A model generated the notes under the pieces. It searched no databases, was not told the DNA's origin, and saw only the letters and a list, made by a program, of their open reading frames with translations. This document shows, one piece after another, positions 52,959 to 63,191 of a stretch of DNA of 64,000 bases. A program made the position numbers and the translations under genes. Origin of the DNA: Deltaproteobacteria bacterium (lineage in GTDB: Bacteria > Desulfobacterota > Deferrisomatia > Deferrisomatales > JACRMM01); assembly GCA_016214985.1 (NCBI GenBank), contig JACRMM010000025.1, forward strand, positions 113,501 to 177,500, in the 5' to 3' direction. How positions within the stretch are numbered: position 1 is the first letter of the stretch; every line of letters begins with the position of its first letter.

Positions 52959-53822
52959 TCACCAGCGCAGACCGGGGCAGGTGCGAGTCGAGAAGCTCCG
53001 GCCCACGAACTTGTACATCTGCGGCGCCATCCAGCGTCGTCCCAGGATTTCGTCGTGCACGGCCCAGGAGCGGCCCCGAATGCTCTCGGCCATCCACGGC
53101 ATGCGGAACGGGCGGGAGCCGTCCATGCGGCGCCGGAGCACCCCTCCTCGCCCGAACTCGTGGTGGAGCCACTCCAACTCCTCCTGGCCCGACGCGTAGG
53201 TAAACCCGTAGTGCTCGTACTTCACGGCGTTGTGATACGCGAGGGGCGAAACGTAGAGGGTGTCAACGCCCAGAGTGGCGGCCAGGCCCTCAATCCGGCC
53301 GATCAGGGGACGGAACATCCGAAGACCCGCCCGTACCTGGTTGGGCGCGAGCCCGGCTGCCAGCGCGCGCAGTTCCTCGCGAAGGTTTCGCACGGAGGAT
53401 CCGAGGGCGATAGGCTCACTCCGGTCGTCGCGGTCGAGGTTGAAACGCGGGGCGCTGAGGTCGTTCAGGACCAGCCAGGCGGCTTCGAGATGGCCGAGGT
53501 AGGTGTCGGTGAGCTCAACGACCAGCGCAGGATCCTCTGCGACGGGGTCGGGCCAGACCTCGATGCGCAGGGTTCTCGGTTCGGGAAGCGAGATCCATCG
53601 GAACACCGAGGTCGCGTCCGCCTCCCACGGGCCGCGAGAGGGCAGGCCGTAGTGCACCCGCAGCTCCTCGGGTACGAGAAAGTCAAGGTAGAGGGTGCGT
53701 TCGGCCTCCGGTCGGCTCAGGAGGTCTCGCACGCTGGTGGGGTGGCCTCCCGGGGGAGGCGTGAACGCCGGCCGTAACAACCTCGCTCCTCCGCCCGGTG
53801 GCCCGCTCTCAGCGGGGGTCAC
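52959..53822 (-). CDS. Conserved-looking orphan coupled to the sensor kinase gene
   Basis: The product has 287 residues from GTG 53822, which overlaps the kinase stop (GTGA). It begins with a Pro-rich stretch. The C-terminal half has marked His/Tyr/Trp blocks: LYVSPLAYHNAVKYEHYGF, LEWLHHEF, GRSWAVHDEILGRRW and MYKFVGRSF. No family recognised. The clustered His residues could bind a metal, which is speculative. Confidence 0.7.
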   Translation of the reverse strand: MTPAESGPPGGGARLLRPAFTPPPGGHPTSVRDLLSRPEAERTLYLDFLVPEELRVHYGLPSRGPWEADATSVFRWISLPEPRTLRIEVWPDPVAEDPALVVELTDTYLGHLEAAWLVLNDLSAPRFNLDRDDRSEPIALGSSVRNLREELRALAAGLAPNQVRAGLRMFRPLIGRIEGLAATLGVDTLYVSPLAYHNAVKYEHYGFTYASGQEELEWLHHEFGRGGVLRRRMDGSRPFRMPWMAESIRGRSWAVHDEILGRRWMAPQMYKFVGRSFSTRTCPGLRW

Positions 53823-55690
53823 CGGCCCCGCGGCAGAAAGACGGTGAACGTGGAGCCCTCGCCGGGGCTCGACACCGCCTCGACCCGCCCGCGGCACACC
53901 TGAGAGATCCGCTGGACGATGGCCAGTCCGAGCCCCATTCCGGGGCGGCCCGCCGCCTGCTTGCCCCGCCGGAAGGGCTGGAAGAGATCCGTGATCTCCT
54001 CCGGCTCGATCCCCACGCCGTTGTCGGAGACGACGATCGCCACCTCTCCTCCCACCTCTCGGGCCTCGATCTTCGCCCACCGCCGGGGCTTCGAAGGGTC
54101 GCTGTGGCGCAGCGCGTTGCTGATGAGGTTCTGGGCGATCTGGTAGAGCTTGGCCCGGTCGCATTCAACCGGTGGAAGGAACGCGGGAAGATGGACCTCC
54201 ACTCCACGCTCGGCCGCCTCGGCGGAGAGGGCGTCGACAACCAGCCGAAGGGTCGGGAGAGGATCGAGGGTCGTGCAGGGCGCGTCGTCGGAGGCGTGCG
54301 CAAGCTCTCTCAGGCCGTCCACCATCTCCCCCAGGATCGACGCCGAAGACCGGACCTTTTCCAGAAACAGGGCGGCGCGGGGGTCCAGGGCCGCGGCATA
54401 CTGGCGGTAGAGGAGATCCACGAACCCCTTCAGACTTACCAGGGGCGTCTTCAGATCGTGCGCCAGGCGCGAGGCGAAAGCGTCGAGCTCCCGGTTCTGG
54501 AGCTCGAGCAGGCGCCGCTTTTCGACGGCCTCGGTTTCGTCGAGGTACACCTCGATGCGGCCGAGCAGCCGACCGTTGGCGTCGCGGACGGGTCCGCTGT
54601 GACGCCGCAAGTGACGTCGATGAGGCGTCCAGACGTCGATCGGTTCCTCTGTCTCTTCTTCGGGGTTTGCGTAGAGGCGCTCCAGGCGTTCCTGAAATTC
54701 CTGGGGTGACGGCGTGCACCGCGCCACCGCTTCCGCCAGGGTCGCCATGGGTCCCCCGATGACGCTGCCGGGGTCGACCCCAAAGAACTTGTTCACCCGA
54801 CGATTCGCAAAGCGCACGCGATGGTCCGGCGTTACGAAGAAGATGGCCGCCTCCGTCGCGTCCAGGAGCCGGGCGAGGATGGCCGCGTACTCGTCGCGCT
54901 CCCGGCGGGCCCTTTCCTCGTCGGTGACGTCTTGGATCATCGCGCACAGGTGGGGAGCCTTCTCTCCTTCGACCGCAATCGGGAACGCGACCCCCCGAAG
55001 GATCTTCGGCGCACCTTGAAGCAGGGCCCGGCCCGGGTCCCACGGGAAGGGAGGGATCTCGACCCACTGGCCTGAGAGGGCCTGATGGATCAGGGGGGTG
55101 ACCCCGGCCTCGAGCAGTTGTGGGTCGGTGAGGGGGTTGTAGGAGTCCCGGAGCTGGGCGAGGTCCTCCGTGTGCCGCTCCAGCCGGGTCAAGGCGCGAT
55201 TCCACCGGAGGATGCGGCCGTCAGGGCTGAAGATCAAGATGGCGTAAGGGTTGTTCTCGAGGAAGCTCTCGAAGATGGCCTCCGCCTTCTGCTTCTCTCC
55301 CTTGAGCCGCTGGCGCTCGAGTGCCCGGCGCAGCTTGCGCTGAAGATCCGGCGGGTTCTGGAAGGCGGCATCCTTGGTGACGTAGTCCGCCACCCCCTCT
55401 ATGAACGCCTGGCGGGCGACCTCTTCGCTGCCGTGGTTCGTGACGAACAGCACCGGGACGTCCCGGTTCTGGCGCCGAAGGGCCCGCAGCACATCGAGTC
55501 CGTTGCCCTCGCCGAGGCAGTAGTCGCATAGAACCGCGTCGAAATCCTGATCTTTCAGGGCGGCGAGGGCTTCCTCGACGCCACACGCCGTCTCGATGAC
55601 GCCGACCGTCAAGCACTCCTGTAGGGCAGCGGTGAGGAGGAAACGGTGGTCGGACTCGTCGTCGACGATCAGGATCCTGGCCTCATCCAT
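53819..55690 (-). CDS. Receiver-PAS-histidine kinase hybrid
   Basis: The product has 623 residues from ATG 55690 with AGGAG upstream. A receiver domain is at 1-120 (ILIVDDE, AVLCDYCLGEGNG, YVTKD). Two PAS-like domains follow (ENNPYAILIFSPDGRILRWN; LLDATEAAIFFVTPDHRVRF). The kinase core has LAHDLKTPLVSLKGFVDLL, QNLISNALRHS, VVSDNGVGI and GMGLGLAIVQRI. It has no membrane helix, so the signal is cytoplasmic or delivered by a partner kinase. No cognate DNA-binding regulator is adjacent. Confidence 0.9.
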   Translation of the reverse strand: MDEARILIVDDESDHRFLLTAALQECLTVGVIETACGVEEALAALKDQDFDAVLCDYCLGEGNGLDVLRALRRQNRDVPVLFVTNHGSEEVARQAFIEGVADYVTKDAAFQNPPDLQRKLRRALERQRLKGEKQKAEAIFESFLENNPYAILIFSPDGRILRWNRALTRLERHTEDLAQLRDSYNPLTDPQLLEAGVTPLIHQALSGQWVEIPPFPWDPGRALLQGAPKILRGVAFPIAVEGEKAPHLCAMIQDVTDEERARRERDEYAAILARLLDATEAAIFFVTPDHRVRFANRRVNKFFGVDPGSVIGGPMATLAEAVARCTPSPQEFQERLERLYANPEEETEEPIDVWTPHRRHLRRHSGPVRDANGRLLGRIEVYLDETEAVEKRRLLELQNRELDAFASRLAHDLKTPLVSLKGFVDLLYRQYAAALDPRAALFLEKVRSSASILGEMVDGLRELAHASDDAPCTTLDPLPTLRLVVDALSAEAAERGVEVHLPAFLPPVECDRAKLYQIAQNLISNALRHSDPSKPRRWAKIEAREVGGEVAIVVSDNGVGIEPEEITDLFQPFRRGKQAAGRPGMGLGLAIVQRISQVCRGRVEAVSSPGEGSTFTVFLPRGR

Positions 55691-55718
55691 CGGTTCAACT
55701 CCTGTGACTGCGTCCTGA

Positions 55719-56432
55719 TCAATCCCTCCGGACCAGGAATGGGTCGAACCCCCGCGTGCGGAGGTCGGACAGGCACGTCTGAGCGTCGCCCGGCGAGCGG
55801 AACGTCCCGACGCGGACACGCCGGAACACTGCATCGCCGCGGTCGTAGAGGACGATCGAGACCCCGCTGAACTCCTCCCGAAGCCGTTTCGCCAAGTCCT
55901 CGGCGCGCGAGGGGACCGTAAACGCCCCCACTTGACAGGTGAACGGTCCCTCGAGGCTCCTGCCGGGCGGCGGTAGCCCGCCCGGACCGGCGACGGCCTC
56001 GACGCGGACCCTCGCGACGCCCGAGCCCACCAGCCCCAATTCGTTGGCCATCGTGTAGGAGAGATCGACGACGCGGCCGTCGACGAAGGGGCCTCGGTCG
56101 TTGACCCGAGCCACGGCGACGCGCCCGTTGTCGAGGTTTGTCACCCTCACCTGCGTCCCCAGGGGCAGGAGCTTGTGGGCACAGGTGTGAGCGTACATGT
56201 CGTAGACCTCCCCGTTGGACGTCAGTTTCCCATGGAAGTCGGAGCCGTACCAGGACGCGACGCCGGTCTCGACGTAGCCGTCGGCCCGGGTCAGCGGTGT
56301 GTAGGTTCTGCCGTCGACCCGGTAGGAGCCCCTCGGCGGTGGACCAGCGCAGCTGGCGAAGGCGAGGAGCACCAGGGCCCACGCCGCCCGGAGGCGTCCC
56401 GCCTCGCGCCGCCTCCCGTTCGTCGAGGTCAT
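55719..56432 (-). CDS. rlpA: Septal ring lytic transglycosylase RlpA
   Basis: The product has 237 residues. A lipobox FASC near residue 28 anchors it to the outer membrane. The double-psi barrel has GVASWYGSDFHGKLTSNGE and VRVTNLDNGR...VRVNDRGPF, with the expected catalytic Asp/His area. A SPOR domain (TCQVGAFTVPSRAEDLAKRL) binds denuded glycan at the septum. It cuts glycan strands during division. Confidence 0.92.
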   Translation of the reverse strand: MTSTNGRRREAGRLRAAWALVLLAFASCAGPPPRGSYRVDGRTYTPLTRADGYVETGVASWYGSDFHGKLTSNGEVYDMYAHTCAHKLLPLGTQVRVTNLDNGRVAVARVNDRGPFVDGRVVDLSYTMANELGLVGSGVARVRVEAVAGPGGLPPPGRSLEGPFTCQVGAFTVPSRAEDLAKRLREEFSGVSIVLYDRGDAVFRRVRVGTFRSPGDAQTCLSDLRTRGFDPFLVRRD

Positions 56433-56454
56433 CTCTTCACCTTCGGCCCGAACC

Positions 56455-56667
56455 TCATCCCACCTCGAAGAAGCGGCTGTTCGAGCCGTCCGGTGCGACC
56501 GTCAGGCGGAGCCGTCTCCCGCACCGTGGGCACCGTCCCTCGAACGCCCGTTGATTGGCGTGCAGGTAGAGTCGCGTATACACCCGGCAGCAGCGCAGGA
56601 GCACGCCCACGAACGGGCGCGGTCTTTGCCCGCCCTCACGGGGCGGAGAACCGGAGCTCGAACTCAA
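56455..56667 (-). CDS. Small Cys-rich zinc-ribbon-like protein
   Basis: About 70 residues from a TTG at 56667; the start is uncertain. RPFVGVLLRCCRVYTRLYL then FEGRCPRCGRRLRL...SNSRFFEVG has four cysteines suited to zinc. It overlaps the tonB 3' end by 32 bases in another frame. I recall similar short proteins in related bacteria but know no function. Confidence 0.55.
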   Translation of the reverse strand: MSSSSGSPPREGGQRPRPFVGVLLRCCRVYTRLYLHANQRAFEGRCPRCGRRLRLTVAPDGSNSRFFEVG

Positions 56668-57697
56668 AGCGCTCCCCGACCATCCCGCCCGGAACCGGTG
56701 GCAGGGGATCGGCCTCTGCCACGGCGCGTTCGACTTTCTCATCGAACAGGCGGTTGCCGGACCGCCGGACCGACCAGTTCACGATCTTCCCACGGCGATC
56801 CACGATGACCGAGACGATGGCGTCGTACCCCTTGCCCTTCAGTGCCTCCGGAACGGACCAGTAGAGGTTCAGGTGGTCTCTCAGACCCTGGACGTACCGG
56901 GACTCCAGGAACCCCTGCAGGCCGGCTCCGCCGCCTCCGGACACGCCCACCGGTCCCTCCGGGCCGGTCCCCGTGGCCTCGGTCCCGTGACCCGGCTCCC
57001 GCGTGCCGTATCGATCCCGCAGCGCAGCGATCCGTTGTGCAACCTGCTGCTCGGAGCCCTGAATCATTCGTTGCCGAAGTTGGGCAACCTTCCCGGCGAC
57101 CTCCGCCTCAGGGTTCGCTGCCCTCTCCCTCAACTGTGCGATCCGCTCGGCGACGCGCCCCTCTTCGTGCCCCTCCTGGCGAGCCCGAAGGCGAGCGATG
57201 GTCTCTGCGACCCGCGCCTCGGTCCCCTCCTCGCGTTTCGGTTGTTCTGACTCCCTCTTCGGCGGCGGCACGCGCTCGAGTTTCGGGATGGTCTTCTCGG
57301 GTGGCTCCGGCGCAGGGGCCGTCGGGGGCAGCTTGGCCGGCGGAGTCGGTTTCGGGGGCCCGGCCGCCACTCTGGGCTCGACCTTCTCTACCGGCTTCTC
57401 TGGCGGTGGCAACTCGGCTCGTGCTTCCGTCTTCGTCGCTTGCGCAGGCGGCGGCACGGTTCCGAGGGGGGGCCCCTGGGTTCGTACCTTTGGACTCGCC
57501 GACCGGCCCACTCCCTTCGGGCCCCCGAGCTCGACCACCTGAATCGGTGTGGCCGCAGAGTGGTCGACGCGCCGGATGTGAAACCGGCTGAACGCCGCGA
57601 AGAGCCCGGCGTGGAGGAGTATCGAAACGAAGAACAGCGGCCAGATTCGCCCGGAGCGAGGATCTCCGAAGAGCCCTGGGTAGTGGTAGGCCGTCAC
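56636..57697 (-). CDS. tonB: TonB/TolA-like energy transducer
   Basis: The product has 353 residues. One membrane helix lies near the N-terminus (IWPLFFVSILLHAGLFAAF). A Pro/Lys/Glu-rich spacer covers 70-150. A helical part with four related 25-30-residue units (RVAERIAQLRER and variants) covers about 155-230. A TonB C-terminal domain ends the protein (YWSVPEALKGKGYDAIVSV, VRRSGNRLFDEKVERAVAEA). The helical spacer recalls TolA. It transmits proton-motive energy to the outer membrane with the ExbB/ExbD proteins encoded upstream. Confidence 0.88.
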   Translation of the reverse strand: MTAYHYPGLFGDPRSGRIWPLFFVSILLHAGLFAAFSRFHIRRVDHSAATPIQVVELGGPKGVGRSASPKVRTQGPPLGTVPPPAQATKTEARAELPPPEKPVEKVEPRVAAGPPKPTPPAKLPPTAPAPEPPEKTIPKLERVPPPKRESEQPKREEGTEARVAETIARLRARQEGHEEGRVAERIAQLRERAANPEAEVAGKVAQLRQRMIQGSEQQVAQRIAALRDRYGTREPGHGTEATGTGPEGPVGVSGGGGAGLQGFLESRYVQGLRDHLNLYWSVPEALKGKGYDAIVSVIVDRRGKIVNWSVRRSGNRLFDEKVERAVAEADPLPPVPGGMVGERFEFELRFSAP

Positions 57698-58107
57698 GAC
57701 CGATCCGGGGGCTCCGTGACCATGCCGAGGCGTTCGATCCCTGCCTTCTTCATCTCTGCCATCACTCGCACGACCACGCCGTACGGTACGTTCTGGTCGG
57801 CTCGAAGGTACGCCTCCTTCGAGGGCCTGCGGAGGAAGATTGCCCGAAGCTTCTCGCCGAGTCCGTCGACCGCCACCTGGGTTCGCCCGACGTGCACGGT
57901 CCCTGCCCGATCGACGGTGACGACGAGAAGGTCCGTCTGGGCCGGGAGCTCCGTTGCCACGACCTTCGGGAGGTTCACGTCGACGCCTTGCTGGATCATG
58001 GGGGCGGCGACCATGAAGATGATGAGCAGCACGAGCATCACGTCGACGAGCGGGGTTACGTTGATCTCGGCGAGGGTGCCCCGGGAGCTCCGGACGGGTC
58101 CGCTCAC
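57694..58107 (-). CDS. exbD: ExbD/TolR-family protein
   Basis: The product has 137 residues. A single membrane helix carries the key Asp (INVTPLVDVMLVLLIIFMV). The periplasmic part is typical (VTVDRAGTVHVG, YLRADQNVPYGVVVRVM). ATGA overlaps join it to both neighbours. Confidence 0.92.
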   Translation of the reverse strand: MSGPVRSSRGTLAEINVTPLVDVMLVLLIIFMVAAPMIQQGVDVNLPKVVATELPAQTDLLVVTVDRAGTVHVGRTQVAVDGLGEKLRAIFLRRPSKEAYLRADQNVPYGVVVRVMAEMKKAGIERLGMVTEPPDRS

Positions 58108-58835
58108 TGGACGCTCCTTCCGGAGGCGCCCAGGTGGTGCGTGACGATGTTCAGGAACTCGGAAGAGAACGCCTCCATCTCCGTCGAAAGGATCTTAATG
58201 GCGTTATTGAGGTAGTTGTATGCGACGACGGCAGGGATCGCGGCGGCGAGGCCCGTGGCCGTGGCGATGAGTGCCTCTGAAATCCCCGGGGCCACGACCG
58301 CGAGGTTCGCCGAACCGACGGCGCCGATCTCCCGGAAGGAGTCCATGATGCCCCAGACGGTGCCGAACAATCCTACGAACGGGGCGGCGCTCGCAACGGT
58401 GGCCAGGAAGATCAGCATCCGCTCCAGGCGGGTCACCTCTGCGTCGGCCGTGCGCCGCAGGGTTCGCTGGATGCTTTCGATGTTGCCCAGCTGCTCGGTC
58501 GAGAGGTCCTCGTCGCCCTCGGATGCGTCCGGCCTGACGAAGCGGCTGCGGACCCGGCGCCACTCCTGGTAACCGGCGCGAAAGATCTCGGCCAGCGGGC
58601 TCTCGGAGAGCGCCTTGCTTCCGGCCGCGACCCCCTGGAAGTTCTTGCTCTTCCAGAAGACTTCGAGGAACTCTCGACTCTGCATCGACGCCCGCCGGAT
58701 GACGCGCCACTTGTAGAGGATGACGGCCCACGAGACGACGGAGCAGACGACCAGGGTGAAGAGCACGCCTCCGACGACGAGGCCCGTCGAGAACGCCATG
58801 GATACGATGGAGTGGGGTCCGTTCAACGATGGCAC
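58104..58835 (-). CDS. tolQ: TolQ/ExbB-family proton channel protein
   Basis: The product has 243 residues from GTG 58835, chosen for its AGGAG site and because a farther GTG (58862) would leave only about 11 bases of leader. Three helices are visible, with the family blocks APFVGLFGTVWGIMDSF and GISEALIATATGLAAAIPAVVAYNYL. It forms the channel with the TolR-like protein. Confidence 0.9.
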   Translation of the reverse strand: MPSLNGPHSIVSMAFSTGLVVGGVLFTLVVCSVVSWAVILYKWRVIRRASMQSREFLEVFWKSKNFQGVAAGSKALSESPLAEIFRAGYQEWRRVRSRFVRPDASEGDEDLSTEQLGNIESIQRTLRRTADAEVTRLERMLIFLATVASAAPFVGLFGTVWGIMDSFREIGAVGSANLAVVAPGISEALIATATGLAAAIPAVVAYNYLNNAIKILSTEMEAFSSEFLNIVTHHLGASGRSVQ

Positions 58836-58879
58836 GATGAAGTCTCCTGTGAGTGAGTTCACGAGTCCTTGAGGAGCCG

Positions 58880-58909
58880 AAGATAGTGGTCCTGCCGCGG
58901 AAGTGTCAA
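58880..58909 (-). promoter_or_regulatory. Promoter of the tolQ-exbD-tonB run
   Basis: On the minus strand: TTGACA (58909-58904), an 18-base spacer and TATCTT (58885-58880). The predicted start is near 58873. Up to ten leftward genes (to 50084) could be read from it. Confidence 0.6.
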
Positions 58910-59084
58910 GGGGATCGACCCCCCCCTGGCTCGCCGCCGGATGTCCTTGGGGCGTGCCGGGCGCCGAGGGGGCCCAGCCAAGCGCGGTTCCCTTGACCTG
59001 GAGTCTGTCAGACGTCCCCGGCGTGCCCGTTGGAAGGGCCAGGGTCGTGTGTTACCATGCCCACCTTTCGTTCGAGGAGAGGAA

Positions 59085-59846
59085 ATGAAACTCGACGCGG
59101 GAGTGGCCGTCGCCTGCGCCTTCGGTGCGGTAGTGGGCAGCTTCCTCAACGTAGTCATCCACCGGCTGCCGCGTGAGGAGTCTCTGGCCTTCCCGGCAAG
59201 CCACTGCCCTCACTGTCACGCTCGGATCCGGGCAAGGGACAACGTTCCGGTCGTCGGGTACCTCTTGCTGCGCGGCCGATGCAGGGACTGCGGAGCCCGC
59301 ATCGGCTGCCGCTACCCCCTGGTCGAGGCGCTCACAGCGGCGCTTGCGGCGGGGTTGTGGGTTTTCTTCGGGGGCACGGTCCAGGCGGCGGTCTACTTCA
59401 CGCTTGCCGCCGGGCTGGTGGCCGTGACCTTCATTGATCTCGATCACATGATCATCCCCGACTCCTTGAGCCTTGGCGGGGTGGCGGTGGGCCTCCTGGC
59501 GTCCTTCGTGACGCCGCTGGGCTGGAAAGCGAGTCTCCTGGGGGCCGCCGTCGGCGGAGGGAGTCTACTCGCGGTCTACCTCGCGTACTACGCGGTGACG
59601 CGCCGAGAGGGGCTCGGGCTCGGGGACGTGAAGCTCCTCGCCGCGATCGGGGCCTTCCTCGGATGGCAGGCCGTGCTGTTCACCCTCTTCACCGCGTCGG
59701 TCACCGGGGCCGTCGTCGGCGGGGCGTCGGTAGGGTTTCGGCTCCGTCAGGCTGTCCCGTTCGGCGCGTTCCTTGCGTTTGGCGCGATGCTCTATGTGTT
59801 CTGGGGCCCTGCTCTCATCCAGTGGTACCTCGGGACCGTGTCGTAG
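59085..59846 (+). CDS. pilD: Type IV prepilin peptidase
   Basis: The product has 253 residues. VVGSFLNVVIHRLP at the N-terminus and the two-CxxC methylase loop (CPHCHARIRARDNVPV; CRDCGARIGCRYPLVE) are typical. The catalytic aspartates lie in DLDHMIIPD and GLGDVKLLAAIGAFLG. It cleaves and N-methylates prepilins and pseudopilins in the inner membrane. GAGGAGAGG precedes the ATG. Substrate genes are not in the window. Confidence 0.94.
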   Translation: MKLDAGVAVACAFGAVVGSFLNVVIHRLPREESLAFPASHCPHCHARIRARDNVPVVGYLLLRGRCRDCGARIGCRYPLVEALTAALAAGLWVFFGGTVQAAVYFTLAAGLVAVTFIDLDHMIIPDSLSLGGVAVGLLASFVTPLGWKASLLGAAVGGGSLLAVYLAYYAVTRREGLGLGDVKLLAAIGAFLGWQAVLFTLFTASVTGAVVGGASVGFRLRQAVPFGAFLAFGAMLYVFWGPALIQWYLGTVS

Positions 59847-59909
59847 TTGCCGGAGGCGCTGCGCAACTCATCACCGACCTTTTGAAACCTCGGAACTTGA
59901 GGGACAGGG

Positions 59910-61286
59910 ATGGATCAGACCATTCTCATCATTGACGACGAGAAGGCCGTTCGCGAGGTGCTCACCGCCTTGCTCTCCGGCGAGGGGTACCGCGTGACCA
60001 CCGCTGGGAACGGAGAGGAGGCCCTCCAGGCGCTGGAGGAGCAGGGACCGGGCGCCTTCGACTATATCTTGTGCGATATCCGGATGCCCAAGATGGACGG
60101 CCTCGAGTTTCTCAAGCGGTCTCGCGGCTTGGGGTGCACAGCTGCGACGATCGTCATGTCAGCCTACGGCTCCGTGGACACCGCGATCGAGGCGATCAAG
60201 CTCGGGGCCTACGACTACATCTCCAAGCCGTTCAAGGCGGACGAGGTTCTCATCGCCCTTCGCAAGGCGGAGGAGAGGGAGCGCCTCATTCGGGAGAATC
60301 GGGAACTCCGCCGGACCCTCCAGCGAGGATATCGCTTCGAGAACATCGTGCTGAAGAGCCCGAAGATGCAGGGTGTGCTCGACCTCCTACACCGGGTCGC
60401 CGACTACCGCTCCAGCGTGCTCTTCCTGGGGGAGAGCGGAACGGGGAAGGAGCTACTGGCCCGCACCCTGCACTTCAACTCGAACCGAAAGGACGGACCG
60501 TTCGTCACGGCGCACTGCAGTGCGATTCCGGAGTCCCTGCTCGAGGCCGAGCTCTTCGGGTGCGAGGGCGTGGCTAGCAAGGAGGGCGCCTCGCCCAAGC
60601 GCGGGCTCTTCGAGGAGGCGTCCGGAGGGACGGTGTTCCTGGATGAGGCGGTTGCGCTGCCCTCCTTCGTCCAGGTGAAGCTCCTCGCGCTCCTTCAGGG
60701 CGGAACGATCCGGCGGGTCGGGAGCGACCGCGATCTCTCGGTGGACGTCCGAGTCGTCGCCGCCACGGTTCGCGACCCGGAGAAGGAGATCGAGGGAGGG
60801 CGCTTCCGCGAGGACCTGTACTACCGACTCAACGTCATCCCGGTGCGCGTCCCGCCTCTGCGGGAACGGCGCGAGGACATCCCCCTGCTCGTGGACCACT
60901 TCCTGCGGCTCTATGGAACGCAGATCGGCAAGGAGGTGCACGCCGTCACGCCGGAGGCGCTCGACGCGCTGCTGCACTACTCGTGGAAGGGGAACGTCCG
61001 AGAACTCGAGAACGTCATGGAGCGAGCGGTTGTGCTCGCCGACGGGCCAACCGTACAGCTTGAGCACCTCGCTCCTTGGATCCTGGATGACCGCCGAGCG
61101 GCCTTCGTCGGTGTTGCCCCGGACGAGTACTCGATCAAGAAGGTCGTTCCGAGGATCGAAAAGGAACTCATCACGCGCGCCCTCCGAAAGACCCGCGGCA
61201 ATCGCACGGCCGCGAGCAAGCTGCTGGAGATCTCCCACCGCGCCGTCCTCTACAAGATCAAGGACTACGCGATCGACGGCCTCTGA
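59910..61286 (+). CDS. NtrC-family response regulator lacking the GAFTGA motif
   Basis: The product has 458 residues. The receiver domain has phospho-acceptor Asp56 (CDIRMPKMDG) and SKPF. The AAA+ domain has GESGTGKE and GGTVFLDEA, plus RFREDLYYRLNVIPVRVPPL. The stretch that should contain GAFTGA reads ELFGCEGVASKEGAS (214-228), so sigma54 contact is probably lost. The C-terminal Fis-type HTH is intact (NRTAASKLLEISHRAVLYKI). It may regulate sigma70 promoters or act by DNA binding only. Confidence 0.9.
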   Translation: MDQTILIIDDEKAVREVLTALLSGEGYRVTTAGNGEEALQALEEQGPGAFDYILCDIRMPKMDGLEFLKRSRGLGCTAATIVMSAYGSVDTAIEAIKLGAYDYISKPFKADEVLIALRKAEERERLIRENRELRRTLQRGYRFENIVLKSPKMQGVLDLLHRVADYRSSVLFLGESGTGKELLARTLHFNSNRKDGPFVTAHCSAIPESLLEAELFGCEGVASKEGASPKRGLFEEASGGTVFLDEAVALPSFVQVKLLALLQGGTIRRVGSDRDLSVDVRVVAATVRDPEKEIEGGRFREDLYYRLNVIPVRVPPLRERREDIPLLVDHFLRLYGTQIGKEVHAVTPEALDALLHYSWKGNVRELENVMERAVVLADGPTVQLEHLAPWILDDRRAAFVGVAPDEYSIKKVVPRIEKELITRALRKTRGNRTAASKLLEISHRAVLYKIKDYAIDGL

Positions 61287-61336
61287 GGGGGCCGACGCCG
61301 CCGACAGCCTACGCCGCGGCGAGGGATCTTTTCCCT

Positions 61337-61366
61337 TTGACAGGGGGAAGAGGGGTCGGGTATAAA
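61337..61366 (+). promoter_or_regulatory. rRNA operon promoter P1
   Basis: Consensus TTGACA (61337-61342), an 18-base spacer and TATAAA (61361-61366), about 300 bases before 16S. Confidence 0.7.
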
Positions 61367-61442
61367 GCGCCTTCTCTTGGGGGCGGGGTGTTGGGGGGTG
61401 CGTTCCTGGGAGGGAAAAGTAGGGGGGTGGGAAGAAAAGGGA

Positions 61443-61472
61443 TTGACGGCCTCGGGGGAGGGCGGGTATTCT
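61443..61472 (+). promoter_or_regulatory. rRNA operon promoter P2
   Basis: TTGACG (61443-61448), an 18-base spacer and TATTCT (61467-61472). Tandem promoters are usual for rRNA operons. Confidence 0.6.
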
Positions 61473-61487
61473 TACGGTTCGCCTGAC

Positions 61488-61553
61488 GGGGGCTAAGACG
61501 GGACCCGGGGGGCGACGACGCCGGCGCAAGCCGGCGGGCCGTTCTTAGCCCCC
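61488..61553 (+). other. Structured rRNA leader
   Basis: An 11-base stem GGGGGCTAAGA (61488-61498) / TCTTAGCCCCC (61543-61553) encloses a second hairpin GCCGGC-GCAA-GCCGGC (61520-61535) with a GNRA loop. It is probably a leader RNA fold for antitermination or processing. Confidence 0.55.
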
Positions 61554-61670
61554 TCGAGGGGCACACGGCACGCGCCCATTCGTGGGCGAGATCGATCTTT
61601 GAAAACCGAAGAGCGAAGTGGGAAGTGCGAGTCGCGCGACCGTTTCAAGGATTGGACGGCTCCAGGCATT

Positions 61671-63191
<1,521 letters not shown>

